Source: Arthrobacter livingstonensis
GTDB taxonomy: Bacteria > Actinomycetota > Actinomycetes > Actinomycetales > Micrococcaceae
Direction of reading: 5' to 3'
NCBI RefSeq assembly: GCF_003219815.1
Contig: NZ_QJVD01000031.1
Coordinates: 1 to 41,006 of the forward strand
DNA: 41,006 bases
The position numbers were made by a program, and so were the translations under genes. Positions 16,784 through 25,353 of this stretch are shown here, one piece after another; positions within the stretch are counted from its first letter, which is position 1, and each line of letters starts with the position of its first letter. The notes beneath the pieces are model-generated. The model had not been told where the DNA came from and ran no database searches. It saw only the letters and a list, made by a program, of their open reading frames with translations.

Positions 16784-17464
16784 ATGATCCACGTGTTTAA
16801 TATCCCGGCAATAACCTGGACCCTCACGGCCGTACTGCTCCTCAGCGGCAGCCACCACCTCCAGCAGGCCGGCAGGTCTCCCCGACGCACGGAACAGATC
16901 AATAACAGCCTTCATGCCGTCATGCACCTACTGATGGCCGCCATGTTGTGGCATCTGGCCCGTTCGACCGCGCTGGCTCAAATCACGGTCCTCGCCGGCG
17001 CGGCATTGTGGTTTGTCATTCAGGCAGTCGCCCTGCCAGAGTTCAAATTCCTTTGCGCGGAAGGCCCCGGCCGACTCAAATGCATATATCACGGCCTTAC
17101 CATGGCCGGCGCCGCAGCGATGATCGCCATGACGGGTCCAATATCCACCGGAGTCGGAAGGGCTCCCACCGACGCCATGGCCACAATGGCCGGAATGTCC
17201 ATGTCTCACGGCTATCACGCAATGACAGACCCAGCCAAAACTAGAACCACAAGCATCGGCCACTCCCCCAACTTGGCCATCTTGCTGACAGCAGTCTTCA
17301 CAGCAGCAGCCATCATTTTCATCACCCTGCTACTACGAACCCGGACCACACAAACCACCCACCACAATACCGCCGCGCCCAAACTCTCCAAACACGCAGG
17401 ACACGCACTCGAAGCACTCGGCGCCGCCGTCATGGCATTCATGTTCGCCACCATGATGGCATAA
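16784..17464 (+). CDS. DUF5134 family multi-helix membrane protein
   Basis: A 226-residue polytopic membrane protein with about five hydrophobic helices. NNSLHAVMHLLMAAMLWHLA and KFLCAEGPGRLKCIYHGLTM match the DUF5134 pattern. Between helices 4 and 5 there is a Met/His-rich loop (ATMAGMSMSHGYHAMTD) that could bind copper or another soft metal. The ATG at 16784 (GCGGAAGC upstream) is preferred; upstream in-frame sequence lacks family character. Function unknown. A copper amine oxidase is encoded in the same region, but no direct link is visible. Confidence 0.7.
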   Translation: MIHVFNIPAITWTLTAVLLLSGSHHLQQAGRSPRRTEQINNSLHAVMHLLMAAMLWHLARSTALAQITVLAGAALWFVIQAVALPEFKFLCAEGPGRLKCIYHGLTMAGAAAMIAMTGPISTGVGRAPTDAMATMAGMSMSHGYHAMTDPAKTRTTSIGHSPNLAILLTAVFTAAAIIFITLLLRTRTTQTTHHNTAAPKLSKHAGHALEALGAAVMAFMFATMMA

Positions 17465-17720
17465 AAACTGGGTCACCGGACGCGCGCCACCGAACCTGCC
17501 ACAGTGACCGCCGCCTTGGCGGCACTGTCGACACAGGCTTCGGACCCTCGGTATTCGACCCAACACTGCGGGTGAATCAAGAGCAATTTCAAGGGAGACT
17601 CTTACCCCTTTTCATCTGATTTGCCGATGCACACTATCTCATTCATGTATTTGCGTGATATGAATCACGTCTTTAGTCTTGGTTTAGCCGCAAAGCGGTT
17701 CGCCCGAAAGGAAGCCCCCC
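17465..17720. promoter_or_regulatory. Promoter region of the APC permease with palindrome
   Basis: CGTGAT-ATGA-ATCACG (arms 17654-17659 and 17664-17669) is a perfect 6-bp inverted repeat 52 nt before the permease start, a likely operator for a dimeric (GntR- or XRE-sized) regulator. The A/T-rich run from about 17607 to 17665 is a plausible promoter. No regulator gene is adjacent. Confidence 0.4.
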
Positions 17721-19253
17721 ATGATGCAAGACCAGCACGCCTCCGCGCTCGCCCAGGAACAGAGCAAACACCTGCAAAAGTCGCTCGGTCGACTCGATAT
17801 TCTCTTGCTGGTCGTTTCGGCCGTCATCTCCATCGAGGTTCTGGGCCAGGTTTCCGGTTTCGGTGTTGAGACCTTCACCTGGACCTTGGTGATGGCCATA
17901 ACGTTCTTGATTCCCTACGGTCTTATCTTCGCCGAAGTCGGCGGGACATTCACTGACGAAGGCGGCATCTACGTCTGGACAAAGCTGGCCTTCGGACGCG
18001 TCGCGGCAGCCGTGGCGGCCCTCTTAACCTGGGTGACGCAGCCGGTATGGGTGGGTGGCGCCATGTCATTCGTAGCCGTCGAGACATGGTCTACCTACGT
18101 GTCGCCGGTTGCCGCCGGCAGCGTGTCGGACTATGTGTTCAAGCTTGCCTTCATCTGGATCACAGTGGGATCGGCCGTTATCAGCCTCAAACGCGGCAAA
18201 TGGCTGCCAGGGCTCGGCGCCATCCTCAAGATCGCCTTCCTGGCATTCTTCCTCATCGTCACGTCCATCTACGGTTTCCAGCACGGATTCAACCGCCTGA
18301 GCCTGAGCTCATTCTCCCCAACCATGGCAGGCTTCCTTGGCGTGACCCCACTACTCCTGTTTTCCTTCCTCGGTTTTGAATCGGGCAACAGCGCCGCCGG
18401 AGAGATGAAGAATCCCGGCCGCGACGTGCCCATCTCCGTGGCCCGATCTGCCATCATCGCCGCCGCCAGCTACCTGCTCCCCATCCTGGCCATTCTCTTG
18501 GTCGTCCCGCTGGATAAGATCACCGGCATCAACGGTCTGTTCGGTGCGGTGTCCACCGTATACACGATCTTCGGTTCGGCTCAGCACACAATGCTTGGAG
18601 TCTCTGCCGTCGTCTTTTGCTTCGTGCTGGTTTCACAGGGCGGTGCTTGGATGATCATCAGCGACCGGATGCAGGCCATGGCAGCTGCCGATGGCTCATT
18701 CTTCGGCGGCTTCTTTGGCCGCTTCCACCCAAAGCTAGGAACACCGGTGCGAGTCAACGCACTCTCCGGGATCGTTGCAACCGTCTTCATGCTCGCAGCC
18801 ATGCAGCTCACAGGCAGCAGTGCCGCACTGTTTCAAGTGGTACTCACCATTGCCATCTCCACATACCTCCTCAGCTACCTGCTCGCCATCCCTGCCGCCG
18901 TCAGGCTGCGCACGAAGTTCCCGACCATGCCCCGGCCCTTCAAGGTACCCGTATCCGATCTCGGGTTCCGGATCCTCGGAGTCATCTGCTTTGCATGGGT
19001 GCTGCTCGGCTCCTGGGTAGCTATCTTCCCAGGAACTATGGAGGCCACACTCGGCATCGATTACAACTTCAAAAACATCTGGGGCGTCTCACAACTGACC
19101 TTCGAACTATTTACAGTCGGCACACTCCTGTGCATCCTGGCCCTAGGGCTCATCGGCTACGCTTTCGGAGGACGGGTTCGCCGCGGGGAAGTCATCACAG
19201 ACGGCGAACTACCAACCGTTGGACTTGCCGAAATGACATCGGAAACTAACTGA
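17721..19253 (+). CDS. APC-superfamily amino acid/polyamine permease
   Basis: A 510-residue permease with about 12-14 hydrophobic segments. The TM1 region ILLLVVSAVISIEVLGQVSG, the conserved FLGFESGNSAAGEMKNPGRD in TM6 and its following loop, and ISVARSAIIAAASYLLPIL are APC hallmarks and resemble amino acid:GABA-type exchangers. It probably imports an amino acid or amine for the surrounding catabolic genes. An AAAGGA sequence precedes the start (ATGATG; either ATG is possible). Transcribed alone; specificity is not readable. Confidence 0.87.
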   Translation: MMQDQHASALAQEQSKHLQKSLGRLDILLLVVSAVISIEVLGQVSGFGVETFTWTLVMAITFLIPYGLIFAEVGGTFTDEGGIYVWTKLAFGRVAAAVAALLTWVTQPVWVGGAMSFVAVETWSTYVSPVAAGSVSDYVFKLAFIWITVGSAVISLKRGKWLPGLGAILKIAFLAFFLIVTSIYGFQHGFNRLSLSSFSPTMAGFLGVTPLLLFSFLGFESGNSAAGEMKNPGRDVPISVARSAIIAAASYLLPILAILLVVPLDKITGINGLFGAVSTVYTIFGSAQHTMLGVSAVVFCFVLVSQGGAWMIISDRMQAMAAADGSFFGGFFGRFHPKLGTPVRVNALSGIVATVFMLAAMQLTGSSAALFQVVLTIAISTYLLSYLLAIPAAVRLRTKFPTMPRPFKVPVSDLGFRILGVICFAWVLLGSWVAIFPGTMEATLGIDYNFKNIWGVSQLTFELFTVGTLLCILALGLIGYAFGGRVRRGEVITDGELPTVGLAEMTSETN

Positions 19254-19341
19254 CAACGCCTGCTATCGATGCATCAGACGCGTAGACGGGTACGACTCTA
19301 TTCACGTCGCTCGACAGTATGCTCGCATCCGCTAACACTGA

Positions 19342-19611
19342 TTTCACCCAACTGACCAGCGAAGGCTCGCGGCCGGTGACGGCGCCCCGGGCGTCTATGC
19401 CGTCGAGCCGACCGGAGCGTTCGAGGACGACCCGAACGTGACCGACAAGAAGTTCCCCGGCGCCCCCGCCCGGTCATACCGCAGCCCTGTGCCTCTCGGG
19501 GTGGTTGGCGAAGTCATCGATTGGACACGCCTGACACCCGATGCACTACAGGCATGGCAAGAACGAATGGCCGCCCTCCGCGCGGCCGATATAGGAGAAA
19601 TCATCAACTGA
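19342..19611 (+). pseudogene. arr: Rifampin ADP-ribosyltransferase (Arr) C-terminal remnant
   Basis: One frame of 89 codons, opening directly after a TGA and ending at TGA 19609-19611, encodes the conserved Arr end: VYAVEPTGAFEDDPNVTDKK, then FPGAPARSYRSPVPLGVVGE and VIDW. Arr inactivates rifamycins by ADP-ribosylation and is normally about 140 residues. Here the N-terminal third, with part of the NAD site, is missing and there is no start codon. It is a broken resistance gene, probably not functional. Confidence 0.7.
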
Positions 19612-20045
19612 CGAGAATCACCGCTTCTTCAAGCGCACAGAACACGAACAATCCAATCCCGGCACCGTGACAAGTCCCGTGGAAGGAAGATTCCCTTACT
19701 GAAGGACCAGCAGCCGTGCGAACCGCGATTTACTCTCCATACCCGGCCATGGCCAATAGCTGGATGGGTCAATCGAATTCATGTCGGTTGTGGTTCTCTG
19801 TATCCAAGTCAAAACGATCCCCGCGAAAGCCGGAGACGGGTCATCCGCCCGCCAGCGCGAGGCGGATGTGAAACGCAGCTAGAAACGTCTCACAGGGCGG
19901 ATTCGTCTCACATATTAAGACGCTGAATTCTCACAAAAGACTTTGCAATCGCCCTGCGGCATTATTGCCGTGAGCCGCATGCCCACCCTGTTACGTACGG
20001 GACCGCTCAGTTCGCGGTCGGGCGTGAAATGCTCGTCGATATGGG
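19612..20045. other. Gap with short direct repeats
   Basis: No gene supported. CGTCTCACA occurs twice at an 18-nt period (19887-19895 and 19905-19913), followed by TATTAAGACG, which can pair with CGTCT of either copy. This may be a regulatory or element-end sequence. The region lies downstream of the arr remnant and of the convergent aspartate decarboxylase gene. Confidence 0.35.
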
Positions 20046-21641
20046 TCAGTCAGACGTGTGGGTGAACGTGTCATGGTACTCGTCTACGATACGTCGGGTC
20101 GCTGCACCAATCGCTCGATACTCGTGGTCAGTGAGATTGGCTAGGGAGACCCGGGCGGAGGTATCCACAACCTCGAAACCTCTGCCGGGTAGAAGTACCA
20201 CCCCCGTCTCGTCTGCGAGGCGAAAGAGAAATTCGGTGCCCAGACCTTGTTTGATGAACCAGGCCTCAAAGTCGGCGCCGTAGAGCTGACCTCCCAGCTC
20301 CTGAAGGTCGATCAGGCTGTAATAGTTCACATCGTCGGGTTCGAACGCAGCAGTTACACCCATGCTGCGGTAGAGGGTCTGGTAACGCTGGCGGATGAGT
20401 TGTTTGGCCGCAGTCTTGTAGTGACCCAGACGGTCCATCAGCCCGTTGAGGGCCAAGAGGCCCATCTGGAACTGCTGTGGGGTCGATAGCCCCGCGGTGT
20501 GGTTTAGGGCGACAGCACGGCTGTCGCTGACCAAACGGTCGATGAACGCGAGCTTGTCAGGCTCGGCGGTCAACGACGCGTATCGCATGCGCAATCGCGT
20601 TTTCTCGGCCTCCGGCTGAGCCGACAGGATTTCGTCGATGATGTTGCTGGTGTGTAGGGCTATGGTGCCTAACCGCCAGCCGGTAGCCCCGAAGAATTTG
20701 GAAAATGAGTAAACAAGGAGCGTGTTGCGCGGTAAGACGGCGAACAGCGAAACGAAGTCGTCTGCGAATGTGCCGTAAACGTCATCCGTCACGATTATGA
20801 GATCCGGGCGCTGTTTGGTCACCAACTCGGTGAGTTGATCGAGCCCGGCAGTAGAGATCTTCGACGACGGCGGATTGCTCGGATTCACCACACAGAAAAC
20901 CTTGACCTCGGGATCAAGAAGTTTATCGATTTCGCTCTGTGGCAGCTGCCAGTCGGCGGTTCGCTCCATACGAATGTCGACGATCTCAAGTCCGTACTCC
21001 GCCAGCACTGGGATCTCCAAATAGGGAGAGAAGATGGGAGTTGCAATAGCAATCTTCTCTCCCGGGTGGATCAGTCCGTTGACCGCAAGGCTTTGGAAGA
21101 TGTAAGCCATCGCGGCCGTACCGCCCTCGGTAGCGAAGAGGGAGAAGTCGCCGTCGGACTTGATCGGCCCGAACATCTCGTGCATCAGATAAGCCTTAAC
21201 GATCTCTTCCACGTGACGGAGCATCCGCGGCGGGGTCGGATAGGTGCATCCCAGGAATGCGCCGACCATCTCGAAAAGGAATTCGTCACCGTCGAGGCCA
21301 AGCTGGTCTTTGACGTAGGAGAGCGCCGACCGCAGGAACGTGATCCCCGGGCTGTGATCCTGGTGGGCGGCGAAGGCTTCGAAACGCTGCACGATGCCGT
21401 CCTGTTCGGGCAGCCCGCCGAAGCCGCTATCGAGATAGGAGTACGACCGTTCGGATTCCCTCATGGAAAATTCACCCAGTGCGAGAAAGGCAAAACGCGG
21501 AAGAGTGGCAAGAAAGTTGGGATTTCCGCGACCCGCATTGAGCATCAAACGCTGCGCGTCAGAGGAGGCAACTGAGATGAGTTTGTCTTTCAGCTCGAAT
21601 GGGCTGAGATTGTTGAGGCTGGAGTAGTCCTGCGTGGTCAT
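20046..21641 (-). CDS. aspD: Aspartate 4-decarboxylase / aminotransferase
   Basis: A 531-residue fold-type I PLP enzyme of the aspartate beta-decarboxylase family (aspartate to alanine plus CO2, with side aminotransferase activity). The PLP lysine is Lys315 in YSFSKFFGATGWRLG, the same number as I recall for characterised AspD. VVNPSNPPSSK and VTDDVYGTFADDFVSL are further active-site segments, and the ~530-residue length is typical (ordinary aminotransferases have about 400). The start has an AAAGGGA ribosome binding site. It lies 22 nt downstream of aspT on the same strand: the classic operon for a proton-motive aspartate-alanine cycle. Confidence 0.93.
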   Translation of the reverse strand: MTTQDYSSLNNLSPFELKDKLISVASSDAQRLMLNAGRGNPNFLATLPRFAFLALGEFSMRESERSYSYLDSGFGGLPEQDGIVQRFEAFAAHQDHSPGITFLRSALSYVKDQLGLDGDEFLFEMVGAFLGCTYPTPPRMLRHVEEIVKAYLMHEMFGPIKSDGDFSLFATEGGTAAMAYIFQSLAVNGLIHPGEKIAIATPIFSPYLEIPVLAEYGLEIVDIRMERTADWQLPQSEIDKLLDPEVKVFCVVNPSNPPSSKISTAGLDQLTELVTKQRPDLIIVTDDVYGTFADDFVSLFAVLPRNTLLVYSFSKFFGATGWRLGTIALHTSNIIDEILSAQPEAEKTRLRMRYASLTAEPDKLAFIDRLVSDSRAVALNHTAGLSTPQQFQMGLLALNGLMDRLGHYKTAAKQLIRQRYQTLYRSMGVTAAFEPDDVNYYSLIDLQELGGQLYGADFEAWFIKQGLGTEFLFRLADETGVVLLPGRGFEVVDTSARVSLANLTDHEYRAIGAATRRIVDEYHDTFTHTSD

Positions 21642-21663
21642 TGAAGTCCCTTTCTGGGAATGG

Positions 21664-23373
21664 TTACGCGGAGGAATTTTTGGTGATGATCCCGATGATT
21701 ACCGGACCCCAGAGGGTGAGGAACACATTGGCAACGGCGTAGGTAATGGTGAAGGAGACCACTGGGGTCGAGTTTCCGGCCTTCTCCAAGAGCGCCGCGA
21801 ACGCCGGGTTTGAGCTTCGACCTCCGGCCACACACGCCAGCGCTTCGATCGGGTTGCGGATCCGAAGCACGTAGTAGGAGAAGAAGAAAGTCAGGATCGG
21901 TGGGATCAAGGTGACGCCTACCCCGAGGAGGAACAGTGTGATTCCGTGCTGCTGGATTGCCACGAGGGCCTGCGGGCCAGCCGTGATTCCAACGATTCCC
22001 ACAAACACGGCAAGCCCGAAGTCCCGCAGAAAATTGGAGGCGCCAATGGGTAGGGCTGCGTACCGGGGGTGCACGCTTCGTAGCCATCCGAACAACAGGC
22101 CGGCGAAGAGGCATCCGACGCCGCTTCCGAGGGAGATTGGTACACCCCACAGTTTGAATGTGATTAGCCCGAGCAGCAGACCGATCGTCATTCCGATGCC
22201 GAAGAAGATGAAATCGGCCATGGCGGCCGCACTGATCTTGTAGCCGAGTTTGGACTGGACTCGATCTAGGTCGGTGGGACGGCCCACGAAATGGAGCTCA
22301 TCGCCTCGGTCAAAAGTGACCTTGTCCAGCAGTGGCAAGTCTTTGCCCATCCGCAAAGCCTTCGTCAGGTAGACACCATGGCGCGTATCCACATTGACAT
22401 GCTCGTGAATTTCGCTTAGCGACCGGGATGTCAATGCTTTGTTCGTGAGAATGATCTCTCGGGATTCTTCGACCAATCGGAATCCGGTCGGTGCTGGCAC
22501 TTCGTCACCGAGAAGTGTTCCGCCCACTTTCATCGCTTCAGGTGTTCCAGAGAGCGCGACAACGTCACCGGCTTGGAGAACCGTTTCGTTGGTGAAGGAA
22601 ATGGCTTCTCCGGAGCGCACAACCGCGTCCACGGCGGCATCGGAGAGAGCCACGTCCAGTTGGAGAGTGGTTTTCCTAGTCGAGCCCTGTGCCTCACTGA
22701 TACCGAAAAATCGCGTCACCACGGGACGGACAGCGTTGAATTGTCCGGGCTCGAGTTCGGCATGACCGCCGGACATCGCGGCCGCGAGCTTTACCGCTTC
22801 CGCCCGAACATTCCAACGTTTGATCGCGGGCAGGAACCAAGTCACCAAAAGGATCGGTCCGAGCGATCCGAAGATATAGGTGACGGCGTACCCGACGGCA
22901 ACATTGGTCTGCATCGTCTTGGTTACAGCGGACGACAGCCCGAGGTGCGATATGGCATTTCCGGCCGTGCCAATGATCGCGGACTGGGTCAGCCCGCCGC
23001 TGGCAAGACCGGCGGCCAACCCACGATCCAGACCGAACATCCACGCACCGACAAGCACGGTGATCAGCCCCACCACAGTCATCACGACGGCGGACACAAG
23101 TTGGTTGAGAGAACGACGGTTCAGGGCGTGGACGAACTGCGGTCCGCCCTGGAAACCGACGGCGTAGATGAACAGGGCGAAGAAGATTGTTTTGATGCCA
23201 GGGTCTATAGAGACTCCGATTTGGCCGATGACCACACCCACCAGAAGTGTTCCGGCGATCCCACCAAGAACAAAACTACCGATACGAATTTTACCAATTA
23301 GGTAACCTAGAGCGAGTGTGATGAACAACGCCAAGAGTGGTTCGGCGGTGAAGAGACCGTTGAGAATGCTCAT
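21664..23373 (-). CDS. aspT: Aspartate:alanine antiporter AspT
   Basis: A 569-residue AAE-family exchanger. N-terminal helices (about residues 8-180, with GYLIGKIRIGSFVLGGIAGT) and C-terminal helices (about 385-565) flank a large cytoplasmic region holding two TrkA-C (RCK_C) domains (about 210-375; VVALSGTPEAM and ELHFVGRPTDL are their typical ends). It swaps external aspartate for internal alanine; with intracellular decarboxylation this consumes a proton and builds proton-motive force. The start overlaps a 31-codon ORF (ATGA), so it is probably translationally coupled. Confidence 0.93.
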   Translation of the reverse strand: MSILNGLFTAEPLLALFITLALGYLIGKIRIGSFVLGGIAGTLLVGVVIGQIGVSIDPGIKTIFFALFIYAVGFQGGPQFVHALNRRSLNQLVSAVVMTVVGLITVLVGAWMFGLDRGLAAGLASGGLTQSAIIGTAGNAISHLGLSSAVTKTMQTNVAVGYAVTYIFGSLGPILLVTWFLPAIKRWNVRAEAVKLAAAMSGGHAELEPGQFNAVRPVVTRFFGISEAQGSTRKTTLQLDVALSDAAVDAVVRSGEAISFTNETVLQAGDVVALSGTPEAMKVGGTLLGDEVPAPTGFRLVEESREIILTNKALTSRSLSEIHEHVNVDTRHGVYLTKALRMGKDLPLLDKVTFDRGDELHFVGRPTDLDRVQSKLGYKISAAAMADFIFFGIGMTIGLLLGLITFKLWGVPISLGSGVGCLFAGLLFGWLRSVHPRYAALPIGASNFLRDFGLAVFVGIVGITAGPQALVAIQQHGITLFLLGVGVTLIPPILTFFFSYYVLRIRNPIEALACVAGGRSSNPAFAALLEKAGNSTPVVSFTITYAVANVFLTLWGPVIIGIITKNSSA

Positions 23374-23465
23374 CGAACTGTCCCCGCGATTGCTGGCAGT
23401 ATCGGGCCTTCGCTGAGCCGGAACTTTGACAGCACGAACGTAAATGGTTTGGTCGGTGTCGTCAT
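23370..23465 (-). CDS. Candidate 31-aa leader peptide coupled to aspT
   Basis: An ATG at 23465, 8 nt after a GAGG, opens a 31-codon frame whose TGA overlaps the aspT ATG (ATGA). The peptide is basic and partly hydrophobic (KPFTFVLSKFRLSEGPILPA). The same frame stays open for about 390 nt upstream without family similarity, so the ATG itself is not unique proof of translation. The overlap and ribosome binding site suggest a leader peptide that couples ribosomes into aspT. Not recognised as a known family. Confidence 0.35.
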   Translation of the reverse strand: MTTPTKPFTFVLSKFRLSEGPILPAIAGTVR

Positions 23466-24285
23466 GAGCGACGCCTCGTTTCTATTGGTCCTCAGCTGGC
23501 GGTGAGATTGGCGGAGAGGCAGCGGCGGCCACCATGCAAGGGAACTGCTGGCTTGTTCATTGTTGGAAGAACCCGACCAGGCGGGCTCCGGAGTATTGTA
23601 CCTGGCCCCGAGGTTCGGTTCCTGAGCTTCCCTCAGACCGTCAAAGTCCACCGTTGATTGAGATGGCTGTTGACCCGACGGCCGAATACCACCGTTGGGC
23701 TTTTGGCCCAGAACTGCTGTGCAGACAGAGGCTTCTATCAACGCCGAGGTATCCACTCGTTGCGTGGGGAAGGCTGATGAGAGGTTCACGGCCCTGTCGG
23801 CCGCTTCTCGTAACCCGTCCTGTACACCGAGGGAGCGAATCGGGGCATTCATGCGTGGTTACCGCTGACGATCTTGTCATCTACTCCCTTTAGACACATT
23901 TTTCCCACTCTTAGAACATCTGGTGGCCATATGACTGGCAGCAATTTCAAGGCTGGACCTGTATCGCCCCGAAATACAGGGGCGAAAGACCCTAAAATTG
24001 ATAGAGACAATGTGAGCTCCGGGTACCTTGGTGGCTTGTATCTCTTCGCGGTTGGTGGGAATCCGCGGTTCGTGCCGTAGCAAGTTAGGTGCCCGTGAAT
24101 CGTCCCGTAAGAAGAACCTTGGGTTCCTGCAGTGACTGCAACACTTGGCGAATGGGTGTTGACTTGGGAAAATATTCAATAATGTACCGGGCCGATCTTT
24201 TGCAGGTCTTTTGGGCCGGGATGCAGGCGCGCGATTTCATCACCAATGGAGTGGTTCCTCTGAATACCAGTAGGCGCACAGAGCG
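23466..24285. other. Long upstream region of the aspT-aspD operon
   Basis: An 820-nt gap with no supported gene. A frame opening near 23852 (minus) has no family and a poor ribosome binding site. Visible structure: CCTGTAT (23958-23964) pairs with ATACAGG (23974-23980), while the loop bases CGCC (23965-23968) can pair with GGCG (23981-23984) just outside, an H-type pseudoknot. There is also a 13-nt near-palindrome TGCAGTGACTGCA (24128-24140). The aspT promoter presumably lies here. Confidence 0.4.
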
Positions 24286-25146
24286 TTAGTGCACTGCCCT
24301 CAGGAATGGCTCGATCCGCCGTTCTCCTGTCGGGGTGCCGACGGCATCGACTTTCAGTGATTCGAGGAAGAACCGTGTGAGATTGCTCAGGCGCGGAGAA
24401 CTTCGATCGGCCGCCCATTGGAGTGGTCGCAGGATCGCCGGCCGGATGCGCAGAATACGCTGACGGCGAGCTGCGACCCTGAAGGCAAGTTCTTCGAGTT
24501 CACGGTAGCTGAGGATGTCGGGACCGCCGACGTCCCAGCTCATCGACGGTTCACCAAGATGTTCAACGATGAATTCGGCGAGATCAGCGCCATGGATGGG
24601 GTTGATCTTCGCGGCGCCGTCACCGAGGGTGAATCCGAACCCTCGCCTGGCCATAAGCAGGAAATCGGTGACATCAGAGAAGTAGCCGGAGGGGTTGACG
24701 ATCTGAGCTGCTACACGGCTGCGGCGCAGCGTTTCCGAAAAAGCATGCTTGGAACGCATGGTCACGGACGTGCCGCTCTCGGCGTGCAAGACGTTGACGT
24801 AGAGGAAGGAAGCCGCCCCATGGCGCTCTGCGTCCTCGAGTAAACGCAGATTGCCAAGGAAGTCAATATCCCACGGACTCGCGTTCTGCCGGGTGACTCC
24901 CAGAGCCGAGACGACGCGGTCGGCACCCTCGCAGGTATCCATCAGCGTCGAGGAGTCCGTATAGTCAACGATTCTCCACTCGGCAACGTGGCCACGCAAC
25001 GACGGCGCACCAAACGCACCCATGGCTTCCGCCCGATCCCTCGAGCGAACCAGGGCACGCACCCGATAACCTCGCAAGTCCAGCGCCTCGACGACATGTC
25101 GTCCGACATAGCCGGTGGCTCCCGCGACAACGATCCTCCCGCTCAT
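24286..25146 (-). CDS. NAD(P)-binding SDR / NmrA-like oxidoreductase
   Basis: A 286-residue atypical short-chain dehydrogenase. The N-terminal dinucleotide motif is IVVAGATGYVGRHVVEALDL; ALVRSRDRAEA sits at the end of beta-2 and fits NADP(H). GADRVVSALGVT and NPSGYFSDV follow NmrA/complex I 39-kDa-like members, and a canonical YxxxK pair is not evident, so it may be a regulator or redox sensor rather than an enzyme. The ATG at 25146 with AAGGTGAG upstream was preferred over a GTG 9 nt earlier. It is monocistronic, downstream of the permease at 25354. Confidence 0.78.
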   Translation of the reverse strand: MSGRIVVAGATGYVGRHVVEALDLRGYRVRALVRSRDRAEAMGAFGAPSLRGHVAEWRIVDYTDSSTLMDTCEGADRVVSALGVTRQNASPWDIDFLGNLRLLEDAERHGAASFLYVNVLHAESGTSVTMRSKHAFSETLRRSRVAAQIVNPSGYFSDVTDFLLMARRGFGFTLGDGAAKINPIHGADLAEFIVEHLGEPSMSWDVGGPDILSYRELEELAFRVAARRQRILRIRPAILRPLQWAADRSSPRLSNLTRFFLESLKVDAVGTPTGERRIEPFLRAVH

Positions 25147-25353
25147 AGATCTCACCTTTCCCGTAGTGACTGGTGCACAATTTGATTCTGCGCTTCAGGA
25201 AATGTCACGTCCACCCGCCCACATCCTCTCCACACCTACGACCAACAGTGGATGAGACACTGAAACCAATCAGGTGGTGCCGAAGTCTCGCATCGGTGGC
25301 GTTCCACAAGGACACCTTCCATGGGACGACACTTCTGTAGATGGGGTACCTCC

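Noticed and set aside
19887-19913. Two 9-bp direct repeats as a CRISPR or iteron array
   Set aside because: Only two copies at an 18-nt period; too few for either.
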